Shown: positions 1 to 8,728 of the stretch, in pieces | How the letters are laid out: every line of letters begins with the position of its first letter | How positions within the stretch are numbered: position 1 is the first letter of the stretch | NCBI RefSeq assembly: GCF_029265695.1 | Contig: NZ_JAJUHW010000029.1 | Location: 1 to 36,300, forward strand | Direction: 5' to 3' | Length of the DNA: 36,300 bases | Source of the DNA: Gracilinema caldarium | GTDB taxonomy: Bacteria > Spirochaetota > Spirochaetia > Treponematales > Breznakiellaceae | Made by a program: the position numbers and the translations under genes | Notes under the pieces: generated by a model | What the model was told of the DNA's origin: nothing | Databases searched by the model: none | What the model saw: only the letters and a program-made list of their open reading frames with translations

Positions 1-1
1 G

Positions 2-1432
2 GAAGAAACGAATCCCTTGCTGCTGAGCGCCATTGATTCAATTCCGGTAGAGGAAGAATCGGACAATCTCTTTATTGAAGATGTGGAAGAATCCTTTGAT
101 GAAAACGAGGATGAGGAAGAGGAGTTAGTGCTCGACGATGACACCTATTCAATTTTTGACGAAATGGCTGAACCCCAAGACAGTTTGGATAACCTCGTGG
201 CACCTGAGGACGGAAGGGTAACTCCCGATTATAATGAACCGGAAAATCCTGTTCCGGAAGAACCTCAACAAGATAGCAAAGCGGATGAACTGGAGAGTCC
301 GACCCAGGTGGATAAGCTGCCTCCGGCACGGCCTGAAGCTCCTCCGCCATACCCACAAATGCCGCCAATGCCTCAGATGCCTCAAATGCCGCCCATACAG
401 TTCGTCTCGATACCTCAACAGCCGGCCCCCCAGGTTGTTCCTCCCTACACACCTCCTCCTTATCAACCGGTAATGCCCCAAGCTCCGCAAGAACCCCTTC
501 CGCCGCCTCGACCAGAACCTCAAAGACAAGCAGCTCCTGAGAATAAGCGGAAACCGGAACCGGAGCCGGAGCCGGTAAAAACGCCCGAACCCTTGCCTGA
601 AATAGAGCCCGCTTTTGAGCCGGAGCCAGAATCAACGCCGCTGCCTGAGCCTGAATTGGATCGTGGTGTAGAGCCTGATCTCCCAGAGGAAGAAGTGCTT
701 CCAGAATTGCCAACCGCTGAACCGATGGACTCTGGAATTTCTGAAGACGAAATGGCTGAGCTTTTGGAATATCCTTCGGAGGCAGAACTTCCTGAACTGA
801 ACGAAGATGATGGGCTTTTGGAATATCCTGAAGAACTGCCTGAAGAAGAACTCTGGGATGACAGCATCATGCTCGAAGATGAAGAGTCTGAGCAGGAAAG
901 CCCCGTGGAAAACGAAGTGGTCCCTGAGCCTTCGCTTGAACCCTTATCGGATTTTGAAACCGGTCTTGAACCTGGCCCTGAGTCGGATGCCGAAGCGGAG
1001 TCGGCTGCCGTACCTGAGCCCGACAGGGCTTCAGCGCCGGTTCTCCAAAGTCAGGATACAAAAGGCCTCTCAGAAACAGCGATGCTCAACCTGTTCCAGT
1101 ATCTTAAAAACCTGACCGAAGAGCTTCCTGAGGATCAGAAACGGGCCTTTAAGGCAAGTGAAGTCCGGCTTAAAATGGAATATGTAATCGATAAACTGGA
1201 AGGTCATCAAGGTTTATTTAAAACGTTAATGGGCAAGACCGGCCTAGCGCAGGATCAAAAGGTTCTTGCACGTCAGGATAGTAAACCTGATCCAAAGTCG
1301 GTTGCACAAACACTTGCATATTTGAGTAATCTTGCCAAAACCCTGCCTGATAGAGATTTGACTCGGGTGATAGAAAAAAAAGTGGATACCGTAGTTAAAG
1401 GTCTGGTTCCAGATGGAGGACGACGTGAGTGA
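2..1432 (+). CDS. Pro/Glu-rich low-complexity protein, 5' partial
   Basis: The frame is open from base 2, so the gene begins upstream of the window; the TTG at 17 is only the first possible start inside it. Roughly the first 350 visible residues are low complexity: acidic runs, a Met-Pro-Gln stretch, then Pro-Glu repeats. The last 115 residues are ordinary helical sequence with a motif that occurs twice (about residues 357-373 and 433-447, counted from base 17; core YLxNLxxxLP). I see no membrane segment or signal peptide. The stop overlaps the start of the HDOD gene, so the two are probably co-translated. I do not recognise the family. The architecture, a long flexible acidic linker ending in a small helical module, suggests a scaffold or cell-surface-associated adaptor, but this is only inference. 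Confidence 0.75.
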   Translation, partial: EETNPLLLSAIDSIPVEEESDNLFIEDVEESFDENEDEEEELVLDDDTYSIFDEMAEPQDSLDNLVAPEDGRVTPDYNEPENPVPEEPQQDSKADELESPTQVDKLPPARPEAPPPYPQMPPMPQMPQMPPIQFVSIPQQPAPQVVPPYTPPPYQPVMPQAPQEPLPPPRPEPQRQAAPENKRKPEPEPEPVKTPEPLPEIEPAFEPEPESTPLPEPELDRGVEPDLPEEEVLPELPTAEPMDSGISEDEMAELLEYPSEAELPELNEDDGLLEYPEELPEEELWDDSIMLEDEESEQESPVENEVVPEPSLEPLSDFETGLEPGPESDAEAESAAVPEPDRASAPVLQSQDTKGLSETAMLNLFQYLKNLTEELPEDQKRAFKASEVRLKMEYVIDKLEGHQGLFKTLMGKTGLAQDQKVLARQDSKPDPKSVAQTLAYLSNLAKTLPDRDLTRVIEKKVDTVVKGLVPDGGRRE

Positions 1433-2288
1433 GGATGCGGAACGAAAAATAGCTAGCTATATTAAAAATATGCCGAGTTTGCCGACAACGGTCGCCAAGG
1501 TTCTGGAGGTATGTAATAATCCGAAGACAAGCCCTGCGGATTTAAACCAGGTTATTTCCCTCGACCCGGTCTTGGTTGGTCGGGTGCTGAAACTTATCAA
1601 CTCTGCCTATTATGGTTTAGGACAGCAGGTTACGAGTCTTGTCCGGGCAATTATTATGCTGGGAATTAACACGGTCAAAAATCTTGCCCTTTCCAGCGCA
1701 GTACTCCGTAATTTAACATCTAAAAAGGACTTCCAAGCCCTGGATATGGACGGATTCTGGCGGCATTCGCTTTGTGTGGGCGTAGCTGCTAAGGTAATTG
1801 CTAAAAAACGCGGGGTCGACCCGAAATTGGCAGAAGAATATTTTACAGCGGGGCTGCTTCATGATATCGGCAAAATTCCGATTAATGCGGTGCTTTCAAA
1901 AGAATATGTTATGGCAGTAAGTATTTCCGATCGGGAGCGTATTTCGCTGCATCGGGCCGAGGACCGGATCATCGGTTTAAACCATGCCGCTGCGGGCTTT
2001 TTGATTGCCAAGGCCTGGAGACTCGAGGGCGCCGTAGGAGACGCAATTGCCTATCATCATGCTTATATGGAATATACAGGACCCTACAAAGATGTTCTCT
2101 TTTCTGTGGTTCTGGCAAACCGTTTTGCAAGTATAATGGAAATAGGTTTTTCTGGTAACCGATACCCTGAAAAGATAGATCCTGCGGTATGGGAGTATTT
2201 GGGTCTTGAGCGGGATGTCTTTGATGAGATTGAAACTGTGGTGAACCAGGAAATCGAAAAAGCAAAGATATTCCTGAAAATCGAATAA
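1425..2288 (+). CDS. HDOD domain protein
   Basis: The protein is nearly all one HDOD domain (HD-related output domain, PF08668), a signalling module found in bacterial regulators and often lacking catalysis. Visible signs are the N-terminal MPSLPTTVAKVLE motif, the DPVLVGRVLKLINSAYYG stretch and an HDIGK motif near residue 146, so the His-Asp pair is kept. There is no receiver or GGDEF domain, so it stands alone. Start choice: a GTG at 1425 sits 5 bases after a GGAGG, and overlaps the upstream stop by 8 bases. The ATG at 1413, which is partly inside that same Shine-Dalgarno, would add four residues and has only a weak AAGG upstream. The MBL-fold gene follows after 12 bases. A role in stress or motility signalling is common for this family but is not shown here. 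Confidence 0.88.
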   Translation: MSEDAERKIASYIKNMPSLPTTVAKVLEVCNNPKTSPADLNQVISLDPVLVGRVLKLINSAYYGLGQQVTSLVRAIIMLGINTVKNLALSSAVLRNLTSKKDFQALDMDGFWRHSLCVGVAAKVIAKKRGVDPKLAEEYFTAGLLHDIGKIPINAVLSKEYVMAVSISDRERISLHRAEDRIIGLNHAAAGFLIAKAWRLEGAVGDAIAYHHAYMEYTGPYKDVLFSVVLANRFASIMEIGFSGNRYPEKIDPAVWEYLGLERDVFDEIETVVNQEIEKAKIFLKIE

Positions 2289-2300
2289 GGTGGAGGCCCC

Positions 2301-3218
2301 ATGTTTACGGTACGGATTTGGGGGGACCGGGGATCCATACCCTGTCCAGGACCGGCAACGGTTAAATTTGGCGGAAACACATCCTGTCTAGAAATACGGG
2401 CCGACGACCGGCTTGTGATAGTCGATCTCGGTACCGGTGTAAAACCCCTCGGCGACTGGCTCATGGCAAATGATTTTAAAAAAGGGCCTATAGACGCTGA
2501 CATTTTTATTACCCACACCCATTGGGATCACATTATGGGATTTCCCATGTTTACTCCCATATTTATACCTGGTACAAAACTCAGAATTCGAGGGCCCGTA
2601 TCATACGAAGATGAGACCCTTGAATCCATTATTGGTGCCCAGCTTTCATACCGGTATTGGCCTGTCCGGCAGAGTGAACTTGCGGCAGACATTACCTATG
2701 ATCAGCTTAAGGAAACTCATTTGGATCTCGGCGGAGGATTGACGGTTACCACCAAGTATCTTAATCATCCGATCCTTTGTTTAGGTTACCGTTTTGAATA
2801 TCAGGGGAAAAGTATCATTACCGCCTATGACAATGAGCCCTTCCGGAATGTGTTTCCCACGGACCCTTCGGATCCCTCCTACAACGAAGATGCGGCATGG
2901 GAAGGAGAACAGGCCGCCCGGGAAGAAAACGAAAAGATTCTTAGGTTTTTTAAGGGAGCCGATGTACTTATCCACGATACCCAGTATACAAAGAAAGAAT
3001 ATGAGACCGGTAAACTGGGATGGGGGCATTCTTCCTACGAACACGCGATTAATGCGGCCCACAAGGCGGATGTAAAGAAATTGATACTCTTTCATCATGA
3101 TCCAAATCGTACTGATCAACAGTTGGATGAGTTGGAAGCCCTATATAAGGGCCGTATTGCAGGAAAAACGAATATGCAGGTTATGATGGCTCGGGAAGGT
3201 CTTGTGATAGAAGCCTAG
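2301..3218 (+). CDS. MBL-fold metallo-hydrolase
   Basis: A 305-residue metallo-beta-lactamase-fold protein. The HTHWDH metal motif is at residues 72-77, and further His/Asp candidates lie in YLNHP, LIHDTQYT and LFHHDP. The opening VRIWGDRGSIPCPGP and the FGGNTSCLEI stretch are typical of the PhnP/RNase Z-like branch (TaR3-like subgroup), which act on phosphodiester-type substrates; the true substrate cannot be told from sequence. GGAGG at 2292-2296 precedes the ATG. It is the third gene of the run with the Pro/Glu-rich protein and the HDOD protein, and its last 38 bases overlap the convergent DUF4838-like gene. Confidence 0.9.
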   Translation: MFTVRIWGDRGSIPCPGPATVKFGGNTSCLEIRADDRLVIVDLGTGVKPLGDWLMANDFKKGPIDADIFITHTHWDHIMGFPMFTPIFIPGTKLRIRGPVSYEDETLESIIGAQLSYRYWPVRQSELAADITYDQLKETHLDLGGGLTVTTKYLNHPILCLGYRFEYQGKSIITAYDNEPFRNVFPTDPSDPSYNEDAAWEGEQAAREENEKILRFFKGADVLIHDTQYTKKEYETGKLGWGHSSYEHAINAAHKADVKKLILFHHDPNRTDQQLDELEALYKGRIAGKTNMQVMMAREGLVIEA

Positions 3219-3888
3219 GCCCCGCAATAGCCCAAGCATCCCGGTCCGGCAATGGACCTCCCGTTGGGTAGCTTAGGGGAAACAGGTTAGGACGGCACTG
3301 GAGGGTACTTTCAGCCCCATCGGGAACGAGGTATGAAAGACGGGCCTTGCTGCCCGTTTCGGCAAGCGCACCTGCTAAGGTATTGGCAGCTATGAGACTT
3401 TGTTCATAGGGGCTGAATGCACGGCAGCTTGGACAGGAGCACCAGCCCTCTTCTGGACCTTTGTCGGGCCAGATATGAAATACCTGGTGCCCGTTTCGTT
3501 GCTGGAAAAAGCGCCGGGCCTGAGCCGCGACAATCGAGAGGGTTTCCGGATTGGTAGGACAAAAATTGACATCTGCAACGCGGCGGCCTTCGGCCATACG
3601 GAAAAGATCTCGGTTTTGCATGAAAAGCCGCCGTGGAAGAAAGCGGGAAAGACAGAAGCCTCCTTCTTCGACGTGCAAGTGGTATTGCCGTGCGAGTTCA
3701 AGAAGTTTTCGTCTGCGTCCTGATACATGATCCCCCATACGTTCAAGGGTAAACAGTTCATCCACCGGATAGAGTATTATGGTAGTAAAGCCATGATCGG
3801 CAGCCCAGAGAATCCATCGTTCGCTGTCCCGTTCAAACTCTACCTCACCAATAAATAGGCGCTTTGATTCTTCTATGTTCATGTTCAT
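3181..3888 (-). CDS. DUF4838-like protein, small stand-alone version
   Basis: A 235-residue protein without signal peptide or membrane segment. The middle part carries FHIWPDKGPEEGWCSCPSC followed by SPYEQSLIAANTLA, which resembles the Cys-rich signature of DUF4838 proteins (large carbohydrate-active-type proteins, usually over 500 residues). The N-terminal half reads like a TIM-barrel segment. If the match is right, this is a short version keeping only the barrel. Start: GTG 3891, ATG 3888 and ATG 3882 are in frame and none has a Shine-Dalgarno; I chose ATG 3888. A TATAAG lies 5 bases upstream, so the mRNA may be leaderless. Its 3' end overlaps the MBL gene by 38 bases on the other strand. 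Assignment is from recalled motif similarity only. Confidence 0.6.
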   Translation of the reverse strand: MNMNIEESKRLFIGEVEFERDSERWILWAADHGFTTIILYPVDELFTLERMGDHVSGRRRKLLELARQYHLHVEEGGFCLSRFLPRRLFMQNRDLFRMAEGRRVADVNFCPTNPETLSIVAAQARRFFQQRNGHQVFHIWPDKGPEEGWCSCPSCRAFSPYEQSLIAANTLAGALAETGSKARLSYLVPDGAESTLQCRPNLFPLSYPTGGPLPDRDAWAIAGPRLLSQDLPEPS

Positions 3889-3893
3889 CACTA

Positions 3894-3920
3894 CTTATAT
3901 AACAAAAAAAATAGTATCAA
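3894..3920 (-). promoter_or_regulatory. Possible promoter of the DUF4838-like gene
   Basis: TTGATA (3920 to 3915) and TATAAG (3899 to 3894) on the minus strand are separated by 15 bases, shorter than the ideal 17. Transcription would begin at or next to the ATG at 3888. The 80-base gap it lies in is shared with the divergent glycerol-oxidase operon. Confidence 0.3.
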
Positions 3921-3971
3921 AATACCACCTGTCTCAGCATTTCCGGTGTATACTACTGGGCGAGGAAAATC

Positions 3972-5468
3972 ATGACAACTACCTTTACGCAGAACTTGAA
4001 TCCGGATATTACAAAGATATCCGGAAACAACGGGATACCTGACTATGATGTGGCCATTATCGGGTGCGGGGTGTCGGGGGCGAATATTGCCCGCAGGCTT
4101 TCAGCATACAAGGTGAAAGTAGCCGTTCTAGAAAAAGCGGCAGACGTTTCATTTGGGACTTCCAAAGCTAATTCGGGGATAGTTCACGGCGGTTTTCATC
4201 ATAACAAGAAATACCTGAAGGCTCGGCTCGAAATCCAGGGCAACCTCATGTTTGACCGGCTTATGAGGGAACTGGATTTTCCTTTTAAGCGCTGCGGTAT
4301 CATTGTGGCAGCTCTCCATGAAGATGAAATGAAGGCCGTTGAGCACCTCTACATGCAGGGTGTGGAAAACGGTGTTATTGGAATAGAACTTTGTTCCCGG
4401 GAGCGAATTTTGGAGCTCGAACCCAAGCTGTCGCCCGATGTGGTAGGCGGCCTCTACGCTCCCGGCGGCGGTATCGTAGAACCATACCGTTTTGTATTTG
4501 CCCTCGTTGAATCAGCTATGAAAAATGGGGTGCATGTCTTTACAAATTACAAAGTTGATAAGGCCGAACGGGATGTGGCTCATAATAAATGGCTTATCAG
4601 TGCCTCCGATGACAGGCGTATCAGCGCTCGCTATGTGGTCAATGCGGCGGGCCTTTTTGCCGACGAGGTCTCCCGCATCTTTGGCGGTGAATCTTTCAGT
4701 ATAAAGGCCCGAAAAGGGGAATATTACCTCCTTGACCGGCTCACCAAGGCTCGGCCTGAACGAGTTATTTTCCCCGTACCAACCTCGGTATCCAAGGGTA
4801 TGCTGGTGATTCCAACGGTCGAAGGAACTGTTTTAGTTGGCCCCACCGCTGACATTACGGAAAACAAAGAAGATTATTCTACCACAGCGGAACGGCTTGA
4901 ACAGATATTGGATTCGGGCCGGAAAATGGTTCCCTCCTTGAGCCGGAACGATGTCATTACCAATTTTGCGGGCCTCAGGCCTGTTTTGGAAGAAGATTTT
5001 TATATCGAACCCTCCAAGCTGGCTCCCGCCTTTGTCCAAGTTGCCGGTATCCAGTCTCCGGGGCTTACCGCCTCTCCCGCCATCGGTGAATATGTCAAGG
5101 ACCTGCTTAAAAACCTAGGGCTGGAACTAACCGAAAAGTCCGACTGGGATCCCTTTGTGGAGCGACGTCCCCGGGCTCGGGAACTTTCTCCTTATGAATT
5201 GGATGCCCTTATTGCCAAGGATCCAGCCTGGGGAAACATGGTATGCCGCTGCGAGCAAGTAACGGAAGCTGAAATTGTCGAGGCGATCCGGCAGGGCCAT
5301 ACGACGCTGGATGGCATTAAATATTTCACCCGGGCCCAAATGGGCCGCTGTCAGGGCGGGTTCTGCACCTTTAAGATAATTAAAATTATCATGCGGGAGA
5401 CTGGCTTATCTTACGAAGCAATAACAAAACATGGTGGTGCGAGCCGCGTGCTGGAGGGTGAACTATGA
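3972..5468 (+). CDS. GlpA-like FAD-dependent glycerol-3-phosphate dehydrogenase with BFD-type [2Fe-2S] domain
   Basis: A 498-residue flavoprotein of the anaerobic glycerol-3-phosphate dehydrogenase type. The Rossmann motif GCGVSG is at residues 31-36, followed by a DAO-fold body (SKANSGIVHGGFH, NAAGLFADEV, GLRPVL). The C-terminal 80 residues form a bacterioferritin-associated-ferredoxin-like domain with four cysteines, C425, C427, C460 and C465, expected to bind [2Fe-2S]. In Clostridia and spirochaetes this protein occurs with the next two genes beside glpK and glpF; those two are not in this window. GAGG at 3962-3965 serves the ATG, and a TATACT at 3949-3954 is a possible -10 without a good -35. 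The 3' end overlaps the next gene as ATGA. Proteins of this shape are sometimes named 2-hydroxyglutarate oxidase-like, so the exact substrate is inferred from the trio. Confidence 0.88.
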   Translation: MTTTFTQNLNPDITKISGNNGIPDYDVAIIGCGVSGANIARRLSAYKVKVAVLEKAADVSFGTSKANSGIVHGGFHHNKKYLKARLEIQGNLMFDRLMRELDFPFKRCGIIVAALHEDEMKAVEHLYMQGVENGVIGIELCSRERILELEPKLSPDVVGGLYAPGGGIVEPYRFVFALVESAMKNGVHVFTNYKVDKAERDVAHNKWLISASDDRRISARYVVNAAGLFADEVSRIFGGESFSIKARKGEYYLLDRLTKARPERVIFPVPTSVSKGMLVIPTVEGTVLVGPTADITENKEDYSTTAERLEQILDSGRKMVPSLSRNDVITNFAGLRPVLEEDFYIEPSKLAPAFVQVAGIQSPGLTASPAIGEYVKDLLKNLGLELTEKSDWDPFVERRPRARELSPYELDALIAKDPAWGNMVCRCEQVTEAEIVEAIRQGHTTLDGIKYFTRAQMGRCQGGFCTFKIIKIIMRETGLSYEAITKHGGASRVLEGEL

Positions 5469-6712
5469 AAGAACTGAAATATGATGCGGTTGTTATTGGC
5501 GGCGGTGCAGCCGGTATGGCTGCAGCCCTGGAAATTGACAAAGCTGGTTTCAGCTGTGCCATTGTAGAACGGGAAGATCACCTGGGTGGCATTCTCATGC
5601 AGTGTATCCACAATGGATTTGGTTTGCATGAGTTTAAGGAAGAGCTTTCAGGGCCTGAGTTTGCTGAACGATTTGCCGAACAGGTTGCCCAATCCAAGAT
5701 TGCGGTATATTTAGGGACCACCGTCACGGATATTAATACCCAAAATGACAAGGAACTGATCTGTGTTTCCCCGGATTATGGGATACTAAAAATGACCTGC
5801 AAAACCGTGGTGCTTGCCATGGGCTGCCGCGAACGGAACCGCGGCAATGTGCGTATTCCCGGTGCCCGGCCTGCAGGGGTGTATACTGCAGGCCTTGCTC
5901 AGCGGCTTGTTAACATAGAAGGTTATATCCCTGGCAAGGATGTGGTCATTATTGGTTCCGGCGATATAGGTCTTATTATGGCCCGTAGAATGAGCTGGGT
6001 TGGCTGCCATGTAAAGGCGGTGGTCGAAATCATGCCCTATCCATCAGGGCTGACCCGAAACATAGTTCAGTGTCTCCATGATTTTAATATTCCCCTCTAT
6101 CTGTCCTGTCAGACCACCAATATTTTCGGTAATGACCGGGTAGAAGGGATTGAAGTAACACCTATGGAGAATGGAGCATTAGTCCCTGAAAAGGCCTTCC
6201 GCATTGACTGCGATACGGTCCTGCTCTCAGTAGGCTTGGTCCCCGAAAACGAGCTTTCAAAGGATGCAGGGGTTGAACTGCATCCTACCACAAATGGCCC
6301 AATTGTGGATGCATCCCTTATGACTAATGTAGACGGGATCTTTGCCTGCGGAAACGTACTCCATGTGCATGACTTGGTAGACTGGGTCGCCGAGGAGGCT
6401 CGTTTTGCAGGGAAACAGGCAGCCGCATGGCTCCGGGGCGAACGGCCGCTGCACCAGGTGCGGGTTAAGGCTGGGCCCAATGTCCGGTATGCAAATCCGG
6501 GGAAACTGGATCCGGCCCGGGATAACAAGGTGTATTTGCGCTCCATGATAGTAAAAAATGACGCTGTACTCGAGCTTCGCCTTGATAACCGGGTTGTAAA
6601 AACGATTAAAAAAGGCCATATACAGCCTTCTGAAATGATTACCCTTACGGTTGGCCCAAAAGATCTGGAAGGCTATACCGCCGATTCTGCCCTCGAGCTG
6701 GCATTAGTGTAG
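5465..6712 (+). CDS. NAD(P)/FAD-dependent oxidoreductase of the GlpA-DUF1667 trio
   Basis: A 415-residue two-dinucleotide-binding flavoprotein. The FAD motif GGGAAG is at residues 12-17, the NAD motif VIIGSGDIG lies in the middle, and the second FAD motif is the GIFACGN stretch near the C-terminus. CIHNGFGLHEFKEELSGPE near residue 48 is typical of the partner oxidoreductase found with GlpA and DUF1667 in anaerobes. It presumably passes electrons from the GlpA-like flavin and iron-sulfur centre to NAD(P) or another carrier (inference from context). It starts in a 4-base ATGA overlap with the upstream gene, with GGAGGG just upstream, which indicates translational coupling. Confidence 0.9.
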   Translation: MKELKYDAVVIGGGAAGMAAALEIDKAGFSCAIVEREDHLGGILMQCIHNGFGLHEFKEELSGPEFAERFAEQVAQSKIAVYLGTTVTDINTQNDKELICVSPDYGILKMTCKTVVLAMGCRERNRGNVRIPGARPAGVYTAGLAQRLVNIEGYIPGKDVVIIGSGDIGLIMARRMSWVGCHVKAVVEIMPYPSGLTRNIVQCLHDFNIPLYLSCQTTNIFGNDRVEGIEVTPMENGALVPEKAFRIDCDTVLLSVGLVPENELSKDAGVELHPTTNGPIVDASLMTNVDGIFACGNVLHVHDLVDWVAEEARFAGKQAAAWLRGERPLHQVRVKAGPNVRYANPGKLDPARDNKVYLRSMIVKNDAVLELRLDNRVVKTIKKGHIQPSEMITLTVGPKDLEGYTADSALELALV

Positions 6713-6722
6713 GAGGTTCCCG

Positions 6723-7142
6723 ATGCGCGCATTAACCTGCATCGTTTGTCCCATTGGTTGTTCTCTTTCGGTGACCGAAACTGAAAAAGGTGAACTGGAA
6801 GTTACCGGAAATCGCTGCCCCCGAGGTGCTGCCTATGCGGTAGAAGAAATCACTGCCCCCAAACGGGTCGTTACCGCAACCTGCAGGCTCGGCCCTGCGG
6901 GCGCTTGTACTGAATCAGCTTCCACTGATCCAATCTATCAGCGGATGCGCCGCCATGGGCTCTGCGATCCCCGCAGGCTCCCCGTAAAGACAAGTGTTCC
7001 CTGCCCAAAGGAGTATATTAACGAGCTCCTTAAAGATATATATAAAATTCAGATGCAGCCACCGGTAAAACGGGGGGATGTAATTATAAAAAACTGGAAA
7101 AATCTGGGTCTAGACGTAATAGCGGTCCGCGCTCTAGACTAG
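6723..7142 (+). CDS. DUF1667 family Cys-rich protein
   Basis: A 139-residue protein with Cys6, Cys9, Cys13 and Cys32 in the pattern C-x2-C-x3-C-x18-C at the N-terminus (CIVCPIGC then NRCPRG), which predicts a metal or iron-sulfur site. This is the DUF1667 family, the usual third member of the anaerobic glycerol-oxidase cluster. AGGAGG ends a few bases before the ATG, and the gap from the previous stop is 10 bases, so it belongs to the same operon. Its biochemical role is not established; an electron-transfer subunit is the natural guess. Confidence 0.9.
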   Translation: MRALTCIVCPIGCSLSVTETEKGELEVTGNRCPRGAAYAVEEITAPKRVVTATCRLGPAGACTESASTDPIYQRMRRHGLCDPRRLPVKTSVPCPKEYINELLKDIYKIQMQPPVKRGDVIIKNWKNLGLDVIAVRALD

Positions 7143-7146
7143 GGCT

Positions 7147-7599
7147 ATGGAATTTGATGCAAAAGACCCCGCCAGTTTCTGGCGGGACTACGAGCTCCGA
7201 TATGGAGAAAAAGTTCTTGCCCATGCCCTGGGCTGTTATATGACCGGTTGGGATGAGTTCCAGGGACCCCTCTGGGGCCTCCTTATCGCCACCGACGGAG
7301 GTTTCCGCTTTCACCATTTCCCCCATGAAGGGTGGATACAGCTTTTAAGCCGTATGTCAGGCGGCGGCGGCTCGGCTCCCAGCGAAAAAACAATTTTTAT
7401 ACCCCAAAAACAAATTATTGATATACAGTTGTTGATAGAAAAATTCTGGCTGCGGAAGCTCCTCACCGCTTCGCCGCCGCAGCTAGCCCTGCGGTTCTTA
7501 AAAACCGACGGAACCGAAGGGCTCCTGCTCGCGGAAACCGACAAGACAGCCATGCCTGTTGTCCAAGCTCTGAAAGGACAGTTTACTCATCAATCCTGA
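7147..7599 (+). CDS. Hypothetical protein attached to the glycerol-oxidase operon
   Basis: A 150-residue soluble protein that I do not recognise. It has one aromatic-rich segment (GWDEFQGPLWGLLIATDGGFRFHHFPHEGWI) and a Gly-rich loop after LSRMSGGGG. It begins 4 bases after the DUF1667 stop, so it is probably the last gene of that operon. The Shine-Dalgarno is poor (AGGG only two bases from the ATG), so an internal start is possible. Its 3' end overlaps the convergent M24 peptidase gene by 17 bases. The sequence shows no catalytic motif. Confidence 0.7.
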   Translation: MEFDAKDPASFWRDYELRYGEKVLAHALGCYMTGWDEFQGPLWGLLIATDGGFRFHHFPHEGWIQLLSRMSGGGGSAPSEKTIFIPQKQIIDIQLLIEKFWLRKLLTASPPQLALRFLKTDGTEGLLLAETDKTAMPVVQALKGQFTHQS

Positions 7600-8725
7600 T
7601 GATCCGGGCATTGGTGAGCTGTTCAAGGTCGTCTTCAACTAATATAAAATCATTTTCGAGCCTGCAGCCACCGTGGACCGGGTCATACAGGCCCGGTTCC
7701 AGGGTAAAGACCATTCCATTCTTAAAGACCCAATCGTTGTCGGATCTGTTTCGTATGACCGGAGCTTCATGTGCTTCCAGTCCGATACCATGACCTAAGG
7801 CATGGGGCATTTTCTTTTTAGCCTTTTCAAAAAACTTGTCCACCGCTTCCGCCACATCCTTGGTGGCAGCTTTGTATTTCACCAGAGAAACCGCAAGATG
7901 ATAGGCCTTTTCAACCAGTGTAAGCATTCGCTCTTGGGTCCGGTTAAGGGGTCCGCGGGCAACGGTGATGGTGACATCGGTGGTATAGCCTTCATATTTC
8001 AGACCAAAATCGATGATCGAAAGTCCGGGGCCGGTGAAGGCTGCTCCGGTATAGGCTGGAAAGGCATGGATGCCGAAACTCCGTGTGGGACCAGCAACCA
8101 GGGTCTCAAAACCGGTGCCTTCACAGCCCCGGAGCCGAGCCTGACGTTCAATGAAGAGGGCCACATCGGCTTCGGTTTCAAATTTATTGTTCCGAATCTC
8201 CTGCTCTAGGGCGTCGATAACTTCATTGGTGATAGCCGCTGCCTTCCGATAAATAGTTACTTCACTATATAATTTTATTGCCCGTCTCTGTTGTAATATG
8301 GAAAAGCTGCCGTCTTCCCTGCAGAGTATGTCATAGTCCGGAAAAGCATCTACATACCGGAGAAAAGAGGGGTAGGATGTAGTTGGCGGGATTTCGATTC
8401 GGCTCCCCGGTTGAATATGGAGGATATCAATAGCTCCCTTAAGTGCCTTGTAAGGGTTTCTTTCAAAATCCGTGTAGGGCACGATTTTAATATTGATACC
8501 CTCATCATGCTTCACATATTGGTTTGCAACGTTAATATCCCAGGGAACGAGCAAAATTGATGGCTCAGGCCCGGTCGCAAAAAAGGCAAGGGCATCACCG
8601 GGATGATTGGTGAAGAATCGGACTGTTGGATCCCGCCGCCCCTCAAAGTCTTCGGCGACTAACAGGGCAACGCCGTTTTCTGTTAAATAAGAGGATATTT
8701 TGATAAAACTGTCGTAATCAATCAT
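7583..8725 (-). CDS. M24 family metallopeptidase (Xaa-Pro aminopeptidase type)
   Basis: A 380-residue creatinase/prolidase-fold protein: an N-terminal domain to about residue 150, then the pita-bread catalytic domain. All five metal ligands are visible: D239 and D250 (IDFGLKYEGYTTDVT), H312 (LGHGIGLEAHE), E343 (TLEPGLY) and E357 (RLENDF). It is expected to release N-terminal residues preceding proline, in the cytoplasm, since there is no signal peptide. It is the last gene of the minus-strand operon that begins at 12007. It starts 3 bases after the threonine aldolase stop and has no Shine-Dalgarno, so re-initiation after that stop is likely. Confidence 0.93.
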   Translation of the reverse strand: MIDYDSFIKISSYLTENGVALLVAEDFEGRRDPTVRFFTNHPGDALAFFATGPEPSILLVPWDINVANQYVKHDEGINIKIVPYTDFERNPYKALKGAIDILHIQPGSRIEIPPTTSYPSFLRYVDAFPDYDILCREDGSFSILQQRRAIKLYSEVTIYRKAAAITNEVIDALEQEIRNNKFETEADVALFIERQARLRGCEGTGFETLVAGPTRSFGIHAFPAYTGAAFTGPGLSIIDFGLKYEGYTTDVTITVARGPLNRTQERMLTLVEKAYHLAVSLVKYKAATKDVAEAVDKFFEKAKKKMPHALGHGIGLEAHEAPVIRNRSDNDWVFKNGMVFTLEPGLYDPVHGGCRLENDFILVEDDLEQLTNARIIRIDE

Positions 8726-8728
8726 AGC

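Noticed and set aside
72-713. Long open frame on the minus strand inside the Pro/Glu-rich gene
   Set aside because: It is the antisense shadow of low-complexity GAG/CCG-type codons and has no ribosome site.
7110-7139. Two copies of TCTAGAC near the DUF1667 stop
   Set aside because: They are inside coding sequence, short, and explained by codon use; no function is suggested.
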